Assembly: GCF_000333955.1 (NCBI RefSeq)
Contig: NZ_CAPS01000123.1
Location: 1 to 33,034, forward strand
Source of the DNA: Rhodococcus sp. AW25M09
GTDB lineage: Bacteria > Actinomycetota > Actinomycetes > Mycobacteriales > Mycobacteriaceae
DNA length: 33,034 bases
Direction of reading: 5' to 3'
A model generated the notes under the pieces. The model saw nothing but the letters and a program-made list of their open reading frames with translations, did no database searches and had not been told where the DNA came from. A program made the translations under genes and the position numbers. Every line of letters begins with the position of its first letter. Position 1 is the first letter of the stretch. Of the stretch, positions 8,280-15,231 are shown one piece after another.

Positions 8280-9301
8280 TGACCCTGTCGGTCCTGGTAC
8301 TCGTCGGATCCTCGGTGGACCAATTCCATTGCGATCTGTCTCGGGTGTACGCGAGCGGCTTTCTCGACGCGCTCGGCAGCGATCCCGCGTACCGGTTCGA
8401 GGTGGCGTTCGTCTCCCCCGGCGGCCTGTGGAGCTTTCCGGGCAACATCGACCCTGTCAGTGTGGCTGCCGCACAACAGCTGTCGCTGGCGCAGGCAGTG
8501 GAGGTCATGTCCTCGTGGCAGTTCGACGTCATGGTGCCGCAGATGTTCTGTCTGCCCGGCATGACGACCTACCGCAGCCTGTTCGATCTGATGGACGTGC
8601 CGTACGTCGGCAACGACTCCGCAGTCATGGCCATGACTGCGGACAAGGCTCTGGCACGTGCCATCGTCGCCGCCGCCGGAGTCGCCGTCCCCGCCGGCGT
8701 GGTGGTTCGGAGCGGCGACGACATCGAGCTCGAACTCCCGGTCGTCGTCAAGCCAGTGGATTCGGACAACTCGATGGGTGTCACCCTGGTTCACGACGAG
8801 GACTCGTTGGCATCCGCAGTCCACGATGCCCTCACGTATTCCGCTGCCGCACTGGTGGAGTCGTACATTCCTCTCGGCCGCGAGGTCCGCTGCGGCATCA
8901 TCGAGGCCGACGGCGAGCTGGTGTGCCTTCCCCTCGAGGAGTACGCCGTCGAGTCCGTCCGCTCGAGTGCCGACAAGTTGAATCGTACCGCGGACGGGGA
9001 TCTGTACCTGGTCGCCAAGCAGCAGACCAAGGCGTGGATCGTGGACACTTCCGATCCGATCACCGACAAGGTCTGGGCCGCAGCGCGATCGTGTTATCGA
9101 TCGCTCGGCTGTCGGCACTACGGGCTCTTCGACTTTCGTATCGATCCCGACGGGGAACCGTGGTTCCTCGAAGCCGGCCTGTACTGCTCGTACTCGCCCT
9201 CGAGCGTGCTCGCAGTGATGGCTGCGGCTGCCGGTATCCCGGTGGATCGACTGTTCGCGCGATCGCTCGAACAGCTGTCGGTGAAGGAGCTTTCGTCATG
9301 A
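8279..9301 (+). CDS. mysD: D-Ala-D-Ala ligase-like ATP-grasp enzyme adding the second amino acid
   Basis: A 340-aa D-alanine-D-alanine ligase-like protein with an ATP-grasp lysine segment (VVVKPVDSDNSMGV) and a C-terminal YGLFDFRID...PWFLEAGLYCSYSPSSVL segment. The usual metal-binding ExN is replaced by Glu298-Ala-Gly300; my recollection is that cyanobacterial MysD proteins share a similar LEA-LYCS pattern, so this looks like a family trait rather than decay. MysD couples a second amino acid (serine, threonine, glycine or another) to C1 of mycosporine-glycine, giving shinorine-type imines. Which amino acid is used cannot be read from the sequence. The ATG at 8279 overlaps the mysC stop, and its own stop overlaps the next start (ATGA). 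Confidence 0.9.
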   Translation: MTLSVLVLVGSSVDQFHCDLSRVYASGFLDALGSDPAYRFEVAFVSPGGLWSFPGNIDPVSVAAAQQLSLAQAVEVMSSWQFDVMVPQMFCLPGMTTYRSLFDLMDVPYVGNDSAVMAMTADKALARAIVAAAGVAVPAGVVVRSGDDIELELPVVVKPVDSDNSMGVTLVHDEDSLASAVHDALTYSAAALVESYIPLGREVRCGIIEADGELVCLPLEEYAVESVRSSADKLNRTADGDLYLVAKQQTKAWIVDTSDPITDKVWAAARSCYRSLGCRHYGLFDFRIDPDGEPWFLEAGLYCSYSPSSVLAVMAAAAGIPVDRLFARSLEQLSVKELSS

Positions 9302-10050
9302 CGCTGGGTATGGAGATTCGCGCTCTGGATCTGGACTCGGCTTCGGTCGACGACATGCGAACGCAGTTGGCCGAACACGGTGTTCTGATTCTGCGGGATC
9401 AACCACTGGACGATCGACGCTTTCTCACGTTCCTCCGCCGGTTCGGAGATCTCATGTTCACCGAGGGCGAGACGCCGGTGGCGGGCTACCCGGACCTGAA
9501 CGTGGTCAGCAACGTCGGCCGCACCACGCCACCGAAGTCGACGTTTCACGTCGACACCACGTACGTGCCGAATCCACCGGCCTACACCGCATTACGTGCA
9601 GTGTCCGTTCCGGCGGTCGGTGGCAGCACGCTGTTCAGCGACCAGTACGCGGCGTACGAGAGTTTGCCTGCGACCGTGAAAGCGGACCTGGCCGGACGCA
9701 CGGTGACGCACCGAGTGACCGGGGTGGCGTCGGACACCGAATCCTCTGCCGAACATCCACTGCTGGCAGTACATCCCGTATCCGGCCGTACCGCCCTCGC
9801 ACTGTCTGCGCCCGCACGCTGCGTCGCGATCAGCGGTATGAACTCCGACGAAGCGCACGAGACGATCCGGTATCTGTTCGAGCACTCCACCCGCACGGAA
9901 AACGTGCTGCAGCACGCGTGGGCTGCCGACGATGTGGTGATGTGGGACAACCGATGTGTCATGCACCGCGCCGATCACAGTGGCGTCGTAGGAGACCGGG
10001 TGATGCACCGCGCCATGGTGGCGAGTACGGAGACCGTATCGGTCGTGTGA
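9298..10050 (+). CDS. TauD-family Fe(II)/2-oxoglutarate oxygenase in the mycosporine operon
   Basis: A 250-aa non-heme iron oxygenase of the TauD/TfdA family. The iron triad is His84-x-Asp86 (TFHVDTTYV) and His223 (VMHRADH). 2-Oxoglutarate-binding arginines are Arg234 and Arg238, at +11 and +15 from the distal histidine as in TauD. The ATG overlaps the mysD stop by 4 nt, so it belongs to the same translation unit and probably tailors the mycosporine product. In cyanobacteria an unrelated phytanoyl-CoA-hydroxylase-type enzyme (MysH) turns mycosporine-2-glycine into palythines. This TauD-type enzyme may do a similar or a different oxidation. The ordinary TauD reaction on taurine is unlikely in this setting, but the substrate is unproven. 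Confidence 0.85.
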   Translation: MTLGMEIRALDLDSASVDDMRTQLAEHGVLILRDQPLDDRRFLTFLRRFGDLMFTEGETPVAGYPDLNVVSNVGRTTPPKSTFHVDTTYVPNPPAYTALRAVSVPAVGGSTLFSDQYAAYESLPATVKADLAGRTVTHRVTGVASDTESSAEHPLLAVHPVSGRTALALSAPARCVAISGMNSDEAHETIRYLFEHSTRTENVLQHAWAADDVVMWDNRCVMHRADHSGVVGDRVMHRAMVASTETVSVV

Positions 10051-10101
10051 TCGGCGACTCAAAAGTTTGCCGGTTCGCCGCCTGCCCGGAGAATCGTGTT
10101 C

Positions 10102-10827
10102 ATGACATCCCCCCTGTCGATCAGCCGAGACACGGCCGTCGGTGCCGAAGCCCGACTGTCGTGGATATTGTCCGGACTCGCAGGAATGGTGGGTGCCGTC
10201 GCGTTCTTGCACTCCGCCGGCTACTTCGTGACCTTCATGACCGGCAACACCGAACGTGCTGTCGTCGGATACTTCGGGCACCCCGACGGCAAGGAGGTTG
10301 CTCCCGGAGCATCGCCGTGGGCAGCATTGGCTCTCATGGGTTCGTTCCTGGCCGGAGTAGTGGTCGCCTCGATCTGCCGTCGTCGTTACTGGTCGAATCA
10401 TCCCCACGGAGCGACGGTGCTGACCACCCTTGCCCTCGCTGCGGCGGCGACGATGGACATCGCGATCTCCGGTTGGTCGTCCAGCAATGTGAACTTCTAC
10501 CCGATTCTGCTGGTGGCGTTCGCCCTCGGTGCGCTGAACACCGCGTTCACGAAGAAGGAAGAGACGTACATTCCGCTCAGCTATGTCACCGGCACGTTGG
10601 TCAAACTGGGCCAGGGTATCGAGCGGCACCTGTTCGGCGGAGGGACGTACTACGACTGGCTTTGCTACACAGCTCTGCTCGGGTCTTTTGCACTCGGTGG
10701 GGTGATCGGGGCCTTCATCGGCGTCGTCATCACCGGATCTCAGGTACTACTGATCGCCGCATCGATCAGCTTCGGCGCAACGATCTTCACGTTCACCCAC
10801 ACCGAGCGCCGCTCGGTGTTGGGCTGA
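10102..10827 (+). CDS. DUF1275 (YoaK-like) integral membrane protein
   Basis: A 241-aa protein with about six membrane helices and the DUF1275 signature near its start (GAVAFLHSAGYFVTFMTGN). The ATG at 10102 is chosen because GGAGAA (10088-10093) lies 8 nt before it; the GTG at 10096 is too close to that site. The gene follows the TauD-type oxygenase by 51 nt on the same strand and converges with a TetR gene 13 nt beyond its stop. DUF1275 proteins have no firmly known function. Co-transcription with the mycosporine genes would fit a role in moving the product across the membrane. The looser spacing compared with the 4-nt overlaps upstream leaves this open. Confidence 0.8.
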   Translation: MTSPLSISRDTAVGAEARLSWILSGLAGMVGAVAFLHSAGYFVTFMTGNTERAVVGYFGHPDGKEVAPGASPWAALALMGSFLAGVVVASICRRRYWSNHPHGATVLTTLALAAAATMDIAISGWSSSNVNFYPILLVAFALGALNTAFTKKEETYIPLSYVTGTLVKLGQGIERHLFGGGTYYDWLCYTALLGSFALGGVIGAFIGVVITGSQVLLIAASISFGATIFTFTHTERRSVLG

Positions 10828-10840
10828 AACCACGCCCGCA

Positions 10841-11455
10841 CTAGTCCACGACCAGCGTCGAGGCTCCTACGATCGTCCGCAGCATCTGCTCCACGAAAGG
10901 CCGAGCAAGAGGTAGACCGATCAGCACTTGTCGCTGAATCAGGCCCTCGATCATCACGACGAGCGTTTCGGCCACCGCCTGCGGGTCCTGGGAATCGAGC
11001 GAGGCCACGATCCACTGGGTGAAAGTGACGAACGTCGATCGCTGAGTGTCGAACAACTCGCGAACCTCGCGGTCGTGCTGGGCCTCGCCGAGCATGATGC
11101 TGCGAGCGATCACCCGCTTGGCGGCGTCACCGGTCGTCATCGCTTCGATGAAATCCGCGATTCGGGCCACCACGATGTCGACGCCGAGGGGTTTCGTGTC
11201 GACCAGACTGCCGAACGTCGCTCCGGCAATCTCGAAGTCGCGGGCGAACAGTTCCCCCAGCGCCAGATGCAGCAAACGACTTCGAGTGGGCGCGTGGTAG
11301 TTCACCGACCCCGGCCCGAGCCCCGCCGCGGCATCCACCGCTCGATGCGTCAGGCCGCGAAAGCCTTTGGTGGCCAGCACCTCGATGGCTGCTGTGGCTA
11401 TCTCGTCGCGCCGACGCACTCGGGACTCGTCGTCCTTCGGAGAGGCAGGACTCAT
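10841..11455 (-). CDS. TetR-family transcriptional regulator
   Basis: A 204-aa protein with a TetR N-terminal helix-turn-helix (about residues 15-65: RRRDEIATAAIEVLATKGFRG, then THRAVDAAAGLGPGSVNYH). An all-helical ligand domain follows. It is divergent from the PhlG-like hydrolase gene with 81 bp between the starts. In Pseudomonas the TetR protein PhlH controls phlG in a comparable way, so the hydrolase is the first candidate target. A 12-bp palindrome (11461-11472) lies just before its own start and would suit autoregulation. It converges with the mycosporine-linked DUF1275 gene, but nothing ties it to that operon. Confidence 0.88.
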   Translation of the reverse strand: MSPASPKDDESRVRRRDEIATAAIEVLATKGFRGLTHRAVDAAAGLGPGSVNYHAPTRSRLLHLALGELFARDFEIAGATFGSLVDTKPLGVDIVVARIADFIEAMTTGDAAKRVIARSIMLGEAQHDREVRELFDTQRSTFVTFTQWIVASLDSQDPQAVAETLVVMIEGLIQRQVLIGLPLARPFVEQMLRTIVGASTLVVD

Positions 11456-11460
11456 GTCTC

Positions 11461-11472
11461 GCAGTGTACTGC
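11461..11472. promoter_or_regulatory. Palindrome between tetR and the hydrolase gene, candidate operator
   Basis: GCAGT-GT-ACTGC has perfect 5-bp arms and starts 5 nt upstream of the TetR ATG. It also lies 8 nt from the -35 box of the divergent promoter. A TetR dimer here could repress both genes. Confidence 0.4.
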
Positions 11473-11480
11473 CCGGGACA

Positions 11481-11510
11481 TTGACATCCTGCGTTTCCGA
11501 GCCCTAGCCT
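11481..11510 (+). promoter_or_regulatory. Predicted sigma-70-type promoter of the PhlG-like hydrolase
   Basis: A consensus -35 box TTGACA (11481-11486) is followed after 18 nt by TAGCCT (11505-11510). Transcription would start near 11517, giving a leader of about 20 nt before the ATG at 11537. Confidence 0.5.
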
Positions 11511-11536
11511 CAACCGATGTTGAGATCGGATGAGCG

Positions 11537-12400
11537 ATGAGTCGAGGTCCGACCAGGCGTCGAGTCGTCGTGGGAGCCGCAGCGGGGTGCGGCAGGCGCT
11601 ATCAGGGCTATCACGATGCCGATCGAGATCGGCCGTACGCCCGATACATGGCGCAGCGAACATCTCCGGCACCGGCTCCTGTGGCCGATGCCTACGCCGG
11701 CCCCGCCTTGCCACCCGGCTCGATACCCGGATTCGGCTCGATCACGAGCGACCTCGCTCCCACCGGCTACTCGACCGTCGAGACCGGATACGGGCAAAGT
11801 GCCGATGGAGTCGCGTTCGCGGCAGTCCGCACCGTGATGCCGCGGGTGACGGCGGCGATGTGGGACTGGTGGTTCGGCTGGCACTCCACCGAAGCCGCGC
11901 GGTACAAGCTGTGGCACCCCGATGCGCACCTCTACGCCGCCCTCGCCGAGGACAGAACGGGTATGGACATTCCCGACACCGCGAAGTACATCGGGAACAC
12001 GACGTTCGTGGACGAATACGTCGGTCCGAAGCTGCAGCAACTGGGCATCGGCTTCCGCGATCCGGGGGCGCACGGATTCACCGTTCCGACCGATCAGACG
12101 ATCGTCTTCGGCAGAGTGGGCAGCTCCATCGCACCGGTGGACCTGGGCTGGCTGGCCCGTCAGGTCCGTCCCGTGGACGGCGGTGCCGAGATGCGCAGTC
12201 GATTTCACCTGAATCTTCGCGGACTTCATGTGCCGGACCTGAAGCAGGCCGCATGTGCCGTCCGACGCGGGGCGTCGGTGGACCCGAGCGATCTCGTACT
12301 CGGAATCGATCTCGCCCGAGACCTCATGCTGCACTGCGGGCAGGAGATGAACCACCTTGCAGGGTTCCTGCCGGAGCTGTACGAGGAATTCCGGAGCTGA
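11537..12400 (+). CDS. PhlG-like (2,4-diacetylphloroglucinol hydrolase family) C-C hydrolase
   Basis: A 287-aa protein of the DAPG hydrolase family. Characteristic segments are RYQGYHDADRDRPYARYM (21-38), WWFGWHSTEAARYKLWHPDAH (111-131) and LHCGQEMNHLAGFLPELY (265-282). The His266-x3-Glu270 pair fits the zinc-binding helix of PhlG, and His127 or His131 and His224 are likely further ligands. PhlG cleaves the acetyl C-C bond of 2,4-diacetylphloroglucinol, an antifungal polyketide made by plant-associated Pseudomonas. In a soil or leaf Rhodococcus it could detoxify that or a related acylphloroglucinol. The substrate is inferred. The start is set by the promoter and by the conserved N-terminal segment; the ribosome binding site is weak. 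Confidence 0.8.
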   Translation: MSRGPTRRRVVVGAAAGCGRRYQGYHDADRDRPYARYMAQRTSPAPAPVADAYAGPALPPGSIPGFGSITSDLAPTGYSTVETGYGQSADGVAFAAVRTVMPRVTAAMWDWWFGWHSTEAARYKLWHPDAHLYAALAEDRTGMDIPDTAKYIGNTTFVDEYVGPKLQQLGIGFRDPGAHGFTVPTDQTIVFGRVGSSIAPVDLGWLARQVRPVDGGAEMRSRFHLNLRGLHVPDLKQAACAVRRGASVDPSDLVLGIDLARDLMLHCGQEMNHLAGFLPELYEEFRS

Positions 12401-12410
12401 CGTCCGTCCC

Positions 12411-12420
12411 GGGCCGGCCC
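12411..12420. terminator. GC-rich palindrome between convergent genes, possible terminator
   Basis: GGGCCGGCCC is a perfect 10-bp palindrome with GC-rich flanks in the 28-bp space between the two convergent stops. There is no T-run, so it would be at most a weak hairpin terminator. Confidence 0.25.
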
Positions 12421-12428
12421 CGGCTACG

Positions 12429-13148
12429 TCAGGTCAGACGACTGGCGAGCTGCACGAGGGATGTCGCTTCCACGTCCGGGGCACGAAAGTAGGGCGGATA
12501 CACAGCGCCGTTGCGGTTGATCCAGGCAGTTGCCAAGCCGGCTCGGTGCGCGCCGTCGATATCCCAGGGATGGACGGCCACGAGCATTGCGTCAGCGGGA
12601 TCGACTCCGCACGTGTCGAGTGTGTATCGGTACGCACGGGCGGCAGGCTTCCACGCGCCGGCGGCGTCGACGGACAGCAGAGTCTCGAAGTTCTTCCGTA
12701 CCCCAGCCGACTCGAGCAGTGACTCCGCGACACGGGTGGAGCCGTTGCTGAGTGTGACCACACGGATTCCCAGGCTCGTCAACGCCTCGACACCCTGCGC
12801 TACGTCGGGGTGAGGCTCGAGACCGACGAACCCGCTCATGATGTGCTCGACTGCATCATCGACAGACCGATCGAGATCCGTGCCCGACAGCATGACCCGT
12901 AGCAGTCCGGACCCGATCTCGGCGAACGAACTCGCTGCGCCCGCCGCAGCAAGAGCGAAGCCGTCGCGAAGCAGGTTGGCGAACCACAACGAGGACATGT
13001 CCGGCGACGCGCCGACATCGACGAACCGATCGGCCATCGGCGTCATATCGGAGAGGGTTTCGTTGACGTCGAACACGATCAGCCGCGGTCGGCGCTGCGC
13101 AGACCCTCCGAGCTGATTCTGTTCGGGGCCGGTTGCGTCGACGTTCAT
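12429..13148 (-). CDS. Haloacid dehalogenase type II (L-2-haloacid dehalogenase family)
   Basis: A 239-aa HAD protein with motif I FDVNETL (nucleophile Asp27), motif II SNGS, motif III Lys in AWKPAARAY, and motif IV VHPWDIDGA. The asparagine in DxNETL is typical of type II haloacid dehalogenases, which displace halide from 2-haloacids using the aspartate. Unlike the HAD protein at 4292, the catalytic residues are complete. It lies 69 nt downstream of a membrane protein gene on the same strand. An AGGGGAG site precedes the ATG by about 12 nt, which is rather far. It converges with the hydrolase gene, with 28 bp between the two stops. Confidence 0.88.
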   Translation of the reverse strand: MNVDATGPEQNQLGGSAQRRPRLIVFDVNETLSDMTPMADRFVDVGASPDMSSLWFANLLRDGFALAAAGAASSFAEIGSGLLRVMLSGTDLDRSVDDAVEHIMSGFVGLEPHPDVAQGVEALTSLGIRVVTLSNGSTRVAESLLESAGVRKNFETLLSVDAAGAWKPAARAYRYTLDTCGVDPADAMLVAVHPWDIDGAHRAGLATAWINRNGAVYPPYFRAPDVEATSLVQLASRLT

Positions 13149-13217
13149 GTGAAAAATGCTCCCCTGTCTCCGTTTCGTCGAAACGGCTCGAATAGAACAA
13201 TGGTGGCGGGCGCACGC

Positions 13218-13793
13218 CTAATGGCCGAGGAACACCTTCGCCAGCACGATGAGCGCAGCGACCGCAGCAGTGGCCAGACCACCGAGCAGTGCCCGAAAAG
13301 TCAACGGGTTGCCTCGGATTCGTTGTGTGACAATTTGAATCGAGGCGATCCGCACTACGATGACACCACCGGCTGCAAGCTCGGCCCACTGCGCCGGTAG
13401 CACCGACAGCCAACCCAAAACCAGCATCAGCGCCGGGAATGTACCGGAACTCAGGATGGGAATTGCATCGCGCAGTTCCTCGACAGCTTTGAACTTGCGT
13501 TGCTCGTCGGTTGCATCACCGTGCGCTTCCGGGATCTGACTACCGGCCACGAAATCGGCGAAAACGTGGGCCAGAAACGTCGTCCCCGCAGTAGCCAGAA
13601 CCAGCACGGCGGCCGTTCCGTGCTCGATCGACGCCGAGGTCGAGGCGGCGACCGCCGCCAGGATCAGGATGTTGCCGTAGACGTACGCCGACAGCCTCTT
13701 GGCCGCCCGCGCGGGCGCGAGCGGCCCGTCCGCGCGGGTGACCGCACGGCGATAGAGCCGAGACCGTCGGATTCGAGACTCGGAGTCGGTCAT
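13218..13793 (-). CDS. Conserved membrane protein of unknown function, five predicted helices
   Basis: A 191-aa protein. Its first 30 residues are rich in arginine (RIRRSRLYRRAVTRADG) and should stay inside the cell. Hydrophobic segments follow at about 35-53, 59-84, 110-131, 135-155 and 168-190. A charged loop (about 88-108) separates the first two helices from the rest. I do not recognise the family with confidence; the FLAHVFADFVAG segment loosely recalls VIT/CCC1-type proteins, but the match is weak. It follows the pirin gene by 28 nt and precedes the haloacid dehalogenase by 69 nt, so the three may be co-transcribed. Confidence 0.7.
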   Translation of the reverse strand: MTDSESRIRRSRLYRRAVTRADGPLAPARAAKRLSAYVYGNILILAAVAASTSASIEHGTAAVLVLATAGTTFLAHVFADFVAGSQIPEAHGDATDEQRKFKAVEELRDAIPILSSGTFPALMLVLGWLSVLPAQWAELAAGGVIVVRIASIQIVTQRIRGNPLTFRALLGGLATAAVAALIVLAKVFLGH

Positions 13794-13821
13794 ACCGACG
13801 ATAGTTGCACGGCTGGTGCGG

Positions 13822-14757
13822 TCATTCGACGGGAACTCCGAGCCGGCCGGCCTGGTAGTCCTCGAACGCCTGCAGCACTTCGGATTTGGTGTTCATCACG
13901 AACGGGCCCGCCATCGCGACGGGTTCGCGAATCGGCTTGCCGCCGAGGACGAACACCTCCAGCGAATCCCCCACCGCCGACGCGGACACCTCGATCGTGT
14001 CGCCGCGGCCGAACAATGCCGTCTGCCCCATCCTGACCGGACGCTTCTCCGCGCCCACGGTGCCCTCGCCCGCGAGAACGTAGACGAGTGCGTTGAAATC
14101 GCGATTCCACGGCAGCGACAGTGTCGCGCCAGGCGCGATCGTGCTGTGCGAGAGCGCAATCGGAGTGTACGTCGAGCCCGGACCCTGCATGCCCGCGATT
14201 TCACCGGCAATGATCCGCACCAGCGCACCACCGTCCGGACTCGAGGCCAGGGCGACCTTGCTGCCGGTGATGTCCTGGTAGCGCGGGTGCGCCATCTTGT
14301 TCTCTCGCGGCAGATTGACCCACAGCTGAACCCCGTGGAACAGCCCACCCGACATCACCAGATGCTCCGGCGGGGCCTCGATGTGCAGAATGCCTCCGCC
14401 CGCCGTCATCCACTGGGTGTCGCCACCGCTGATGATGCCGCCGCCACCGTGAGAGTCCTTGTGCTCCATGATCCCGTCGATCATGTAGGTGACGGTCTCG
14501 AATCCGCGATGCGGGTGCCACGGGGTGCCCTTGGGCTCACCGGGGGCATAGTTCACTTCGCCCATCTGATCCATATGGATGAAGGGATCGAGAGATGCCA
14601 TGTCCAGACCGGCGAACGCTCGACGAACCGGAAAGCCTTCACCCTCGTATCCGGTCGGTGCCGTCGTGACGGACGTGACCGACCTCGAGGTGGCGGTGGC
14701 GTCGGGCGTGGGGATACGGGGCAGGGCGAGGATGTTGTCGACTGTCACTGCGGGCAT
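13822..14757 (-). CDS. Pirin family protein (cupin)
   Basis: A 311-aa two-domain cupin. The metal site of pirins is visible: His81, His83 (WHPHRGFET), His125 and Glu127 (ILHIEAP). Pirins bind iron. Some are redox-sensing co-regulators and some have quercetin 2,3-dioxygenase activity. The ATG at 14757 is preferred over the upstream in-frame start at 14793 because GAAAGG lies about 8 nt before it. A MarR-like palindrome (14779-14796) lies 22 bp upstream of the start, so expression is probably induced by an aromatic compound or oxidant. Confidence 0.9.
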   Translation of the reverse strand: MPAVTVDNILALPRIPTPDATATSRSVTSVTTAPTGYEGEGFPVRRAFAGLDMASLDPFIHMDQMGEVNYAPGEPKGTPWHPHRGFETVTYMIDGIMEHKDSHGGGGIISGGDTQWMTAGGGILHIEAPPEHLVMSGGLFHGVQLWVNLPRENKMAHPRYQDITGSKVALASSPDGGALVRIIAGEIAGMQGPGSTYTPIALSHSTIAPGATLSLPWNRDFNALVYVLAGEGTVGAEKRPVRMGQTALFGRGDTIEVSASAVGDSLEVFVLGGKPIREPVAMAGPFVMNTKSEVLQAFEDYQAGRLGVPVE

Positions 14758-14778
14758 GGCTGCAACCTTTCGGCAATG

Positions 14779-14796
14779 TAGTTGACTACGCAACTA
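14779..14796. promoter_or_regulatory. MarR-type palindrome upstream of pirin
   Basis: TAGTTG (14779-14784), six nt, CAACTA (14791-14796): a perfect inverted repeat of the TTG-N6-CAA type bound by many MarR-family repressors. It ends 22 bp before the pirin start, in the promoter/leader. No MarR gene is in the window. Confidence 0.55.
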
Positions 14797-14840
14797 GTGT
14801 ATTTGCACCAACCACGTGCCGTTCGACGGTATTCCCGCGG

Positions 14841-15182
14841 TCAGCCCTGCTGGTCGGCCAGCCACTGCCTGATCTCGTCGGTCGACTCCTCGACGATGTC
14901 GTCGTACTCCGAATGCTTGCTCACGAAGGCGGCCACCATTTCGCAGATCGGAACGATCCGCTTCCCGTCGACCCGGGTGGCGTCGAGTGCATGCTGCACG
15001 AGGATCGTTGCCAGGCCGCGTCCGCCGTACGCCGCGTCGACCTCGGTATGGAAGAAGACGCGTCGCGAATCCTCGTCGTCGACGAACTCGGTGAACCCGA
15101 CCTGCGCGCCCTCCACCGCGATCGTGAAACGATCGGGCTGCTGCGCGATCTCCACCTCGGCACCGGTTTTGTCGACCGTCAT
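14841..15182 (-). CDS. Small GNAT-type N-acetyltransferase (YjdJ-like)
   Basis: A 113-aa single-domain protein with the short GNAT fold of the YjdJ/GTL group (EVDAAYGGRGLATILVQHALD; the YGGRGLA segment is the acetyl-CoA pyrophosphate loop). The ATG at 15182 follows a strong GAAGGGGGA site. Such small GNATs act on unknown substrates. It is 49 nt downstream of the GH16 gene stop and 83 nt upstream of pirin on the same strand, so membership in a transcript is unclear. Confidence 0.82.
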   Translation of the reverse strand: MTVDKTGAEVEIAQQPDRFTIAVEGAQVGFTEFVDDEDSRRVFFHTEVDAAYGGRGLATILVQHALDATRVDGKRIVPICEMVAAFVSKHSEYDDIVEESTDEIRQWLADQQG

Positions 15183-15231
15183 GGGTCCCCCTTCTCGTGG
15201 CCGGCACCCCACCTATGGGTGCGCAGTTGGA

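Noticed and set aside
9298..10050. Calling the oxygenase MysH or a taurine dioxygenase
   Set aside because: It has TauD-family motifs, unlike the phytanoyl-CoA-hydroxylase type of MysH, and its operon position argues against taurine use.
10841..11455. TetR gene as regulator of the mycosporine cluster
   Set aside because: It converges with that cluster and is divergent from the PhlG-like gene with a shared operator-like site, so the hydrolase is the better target.
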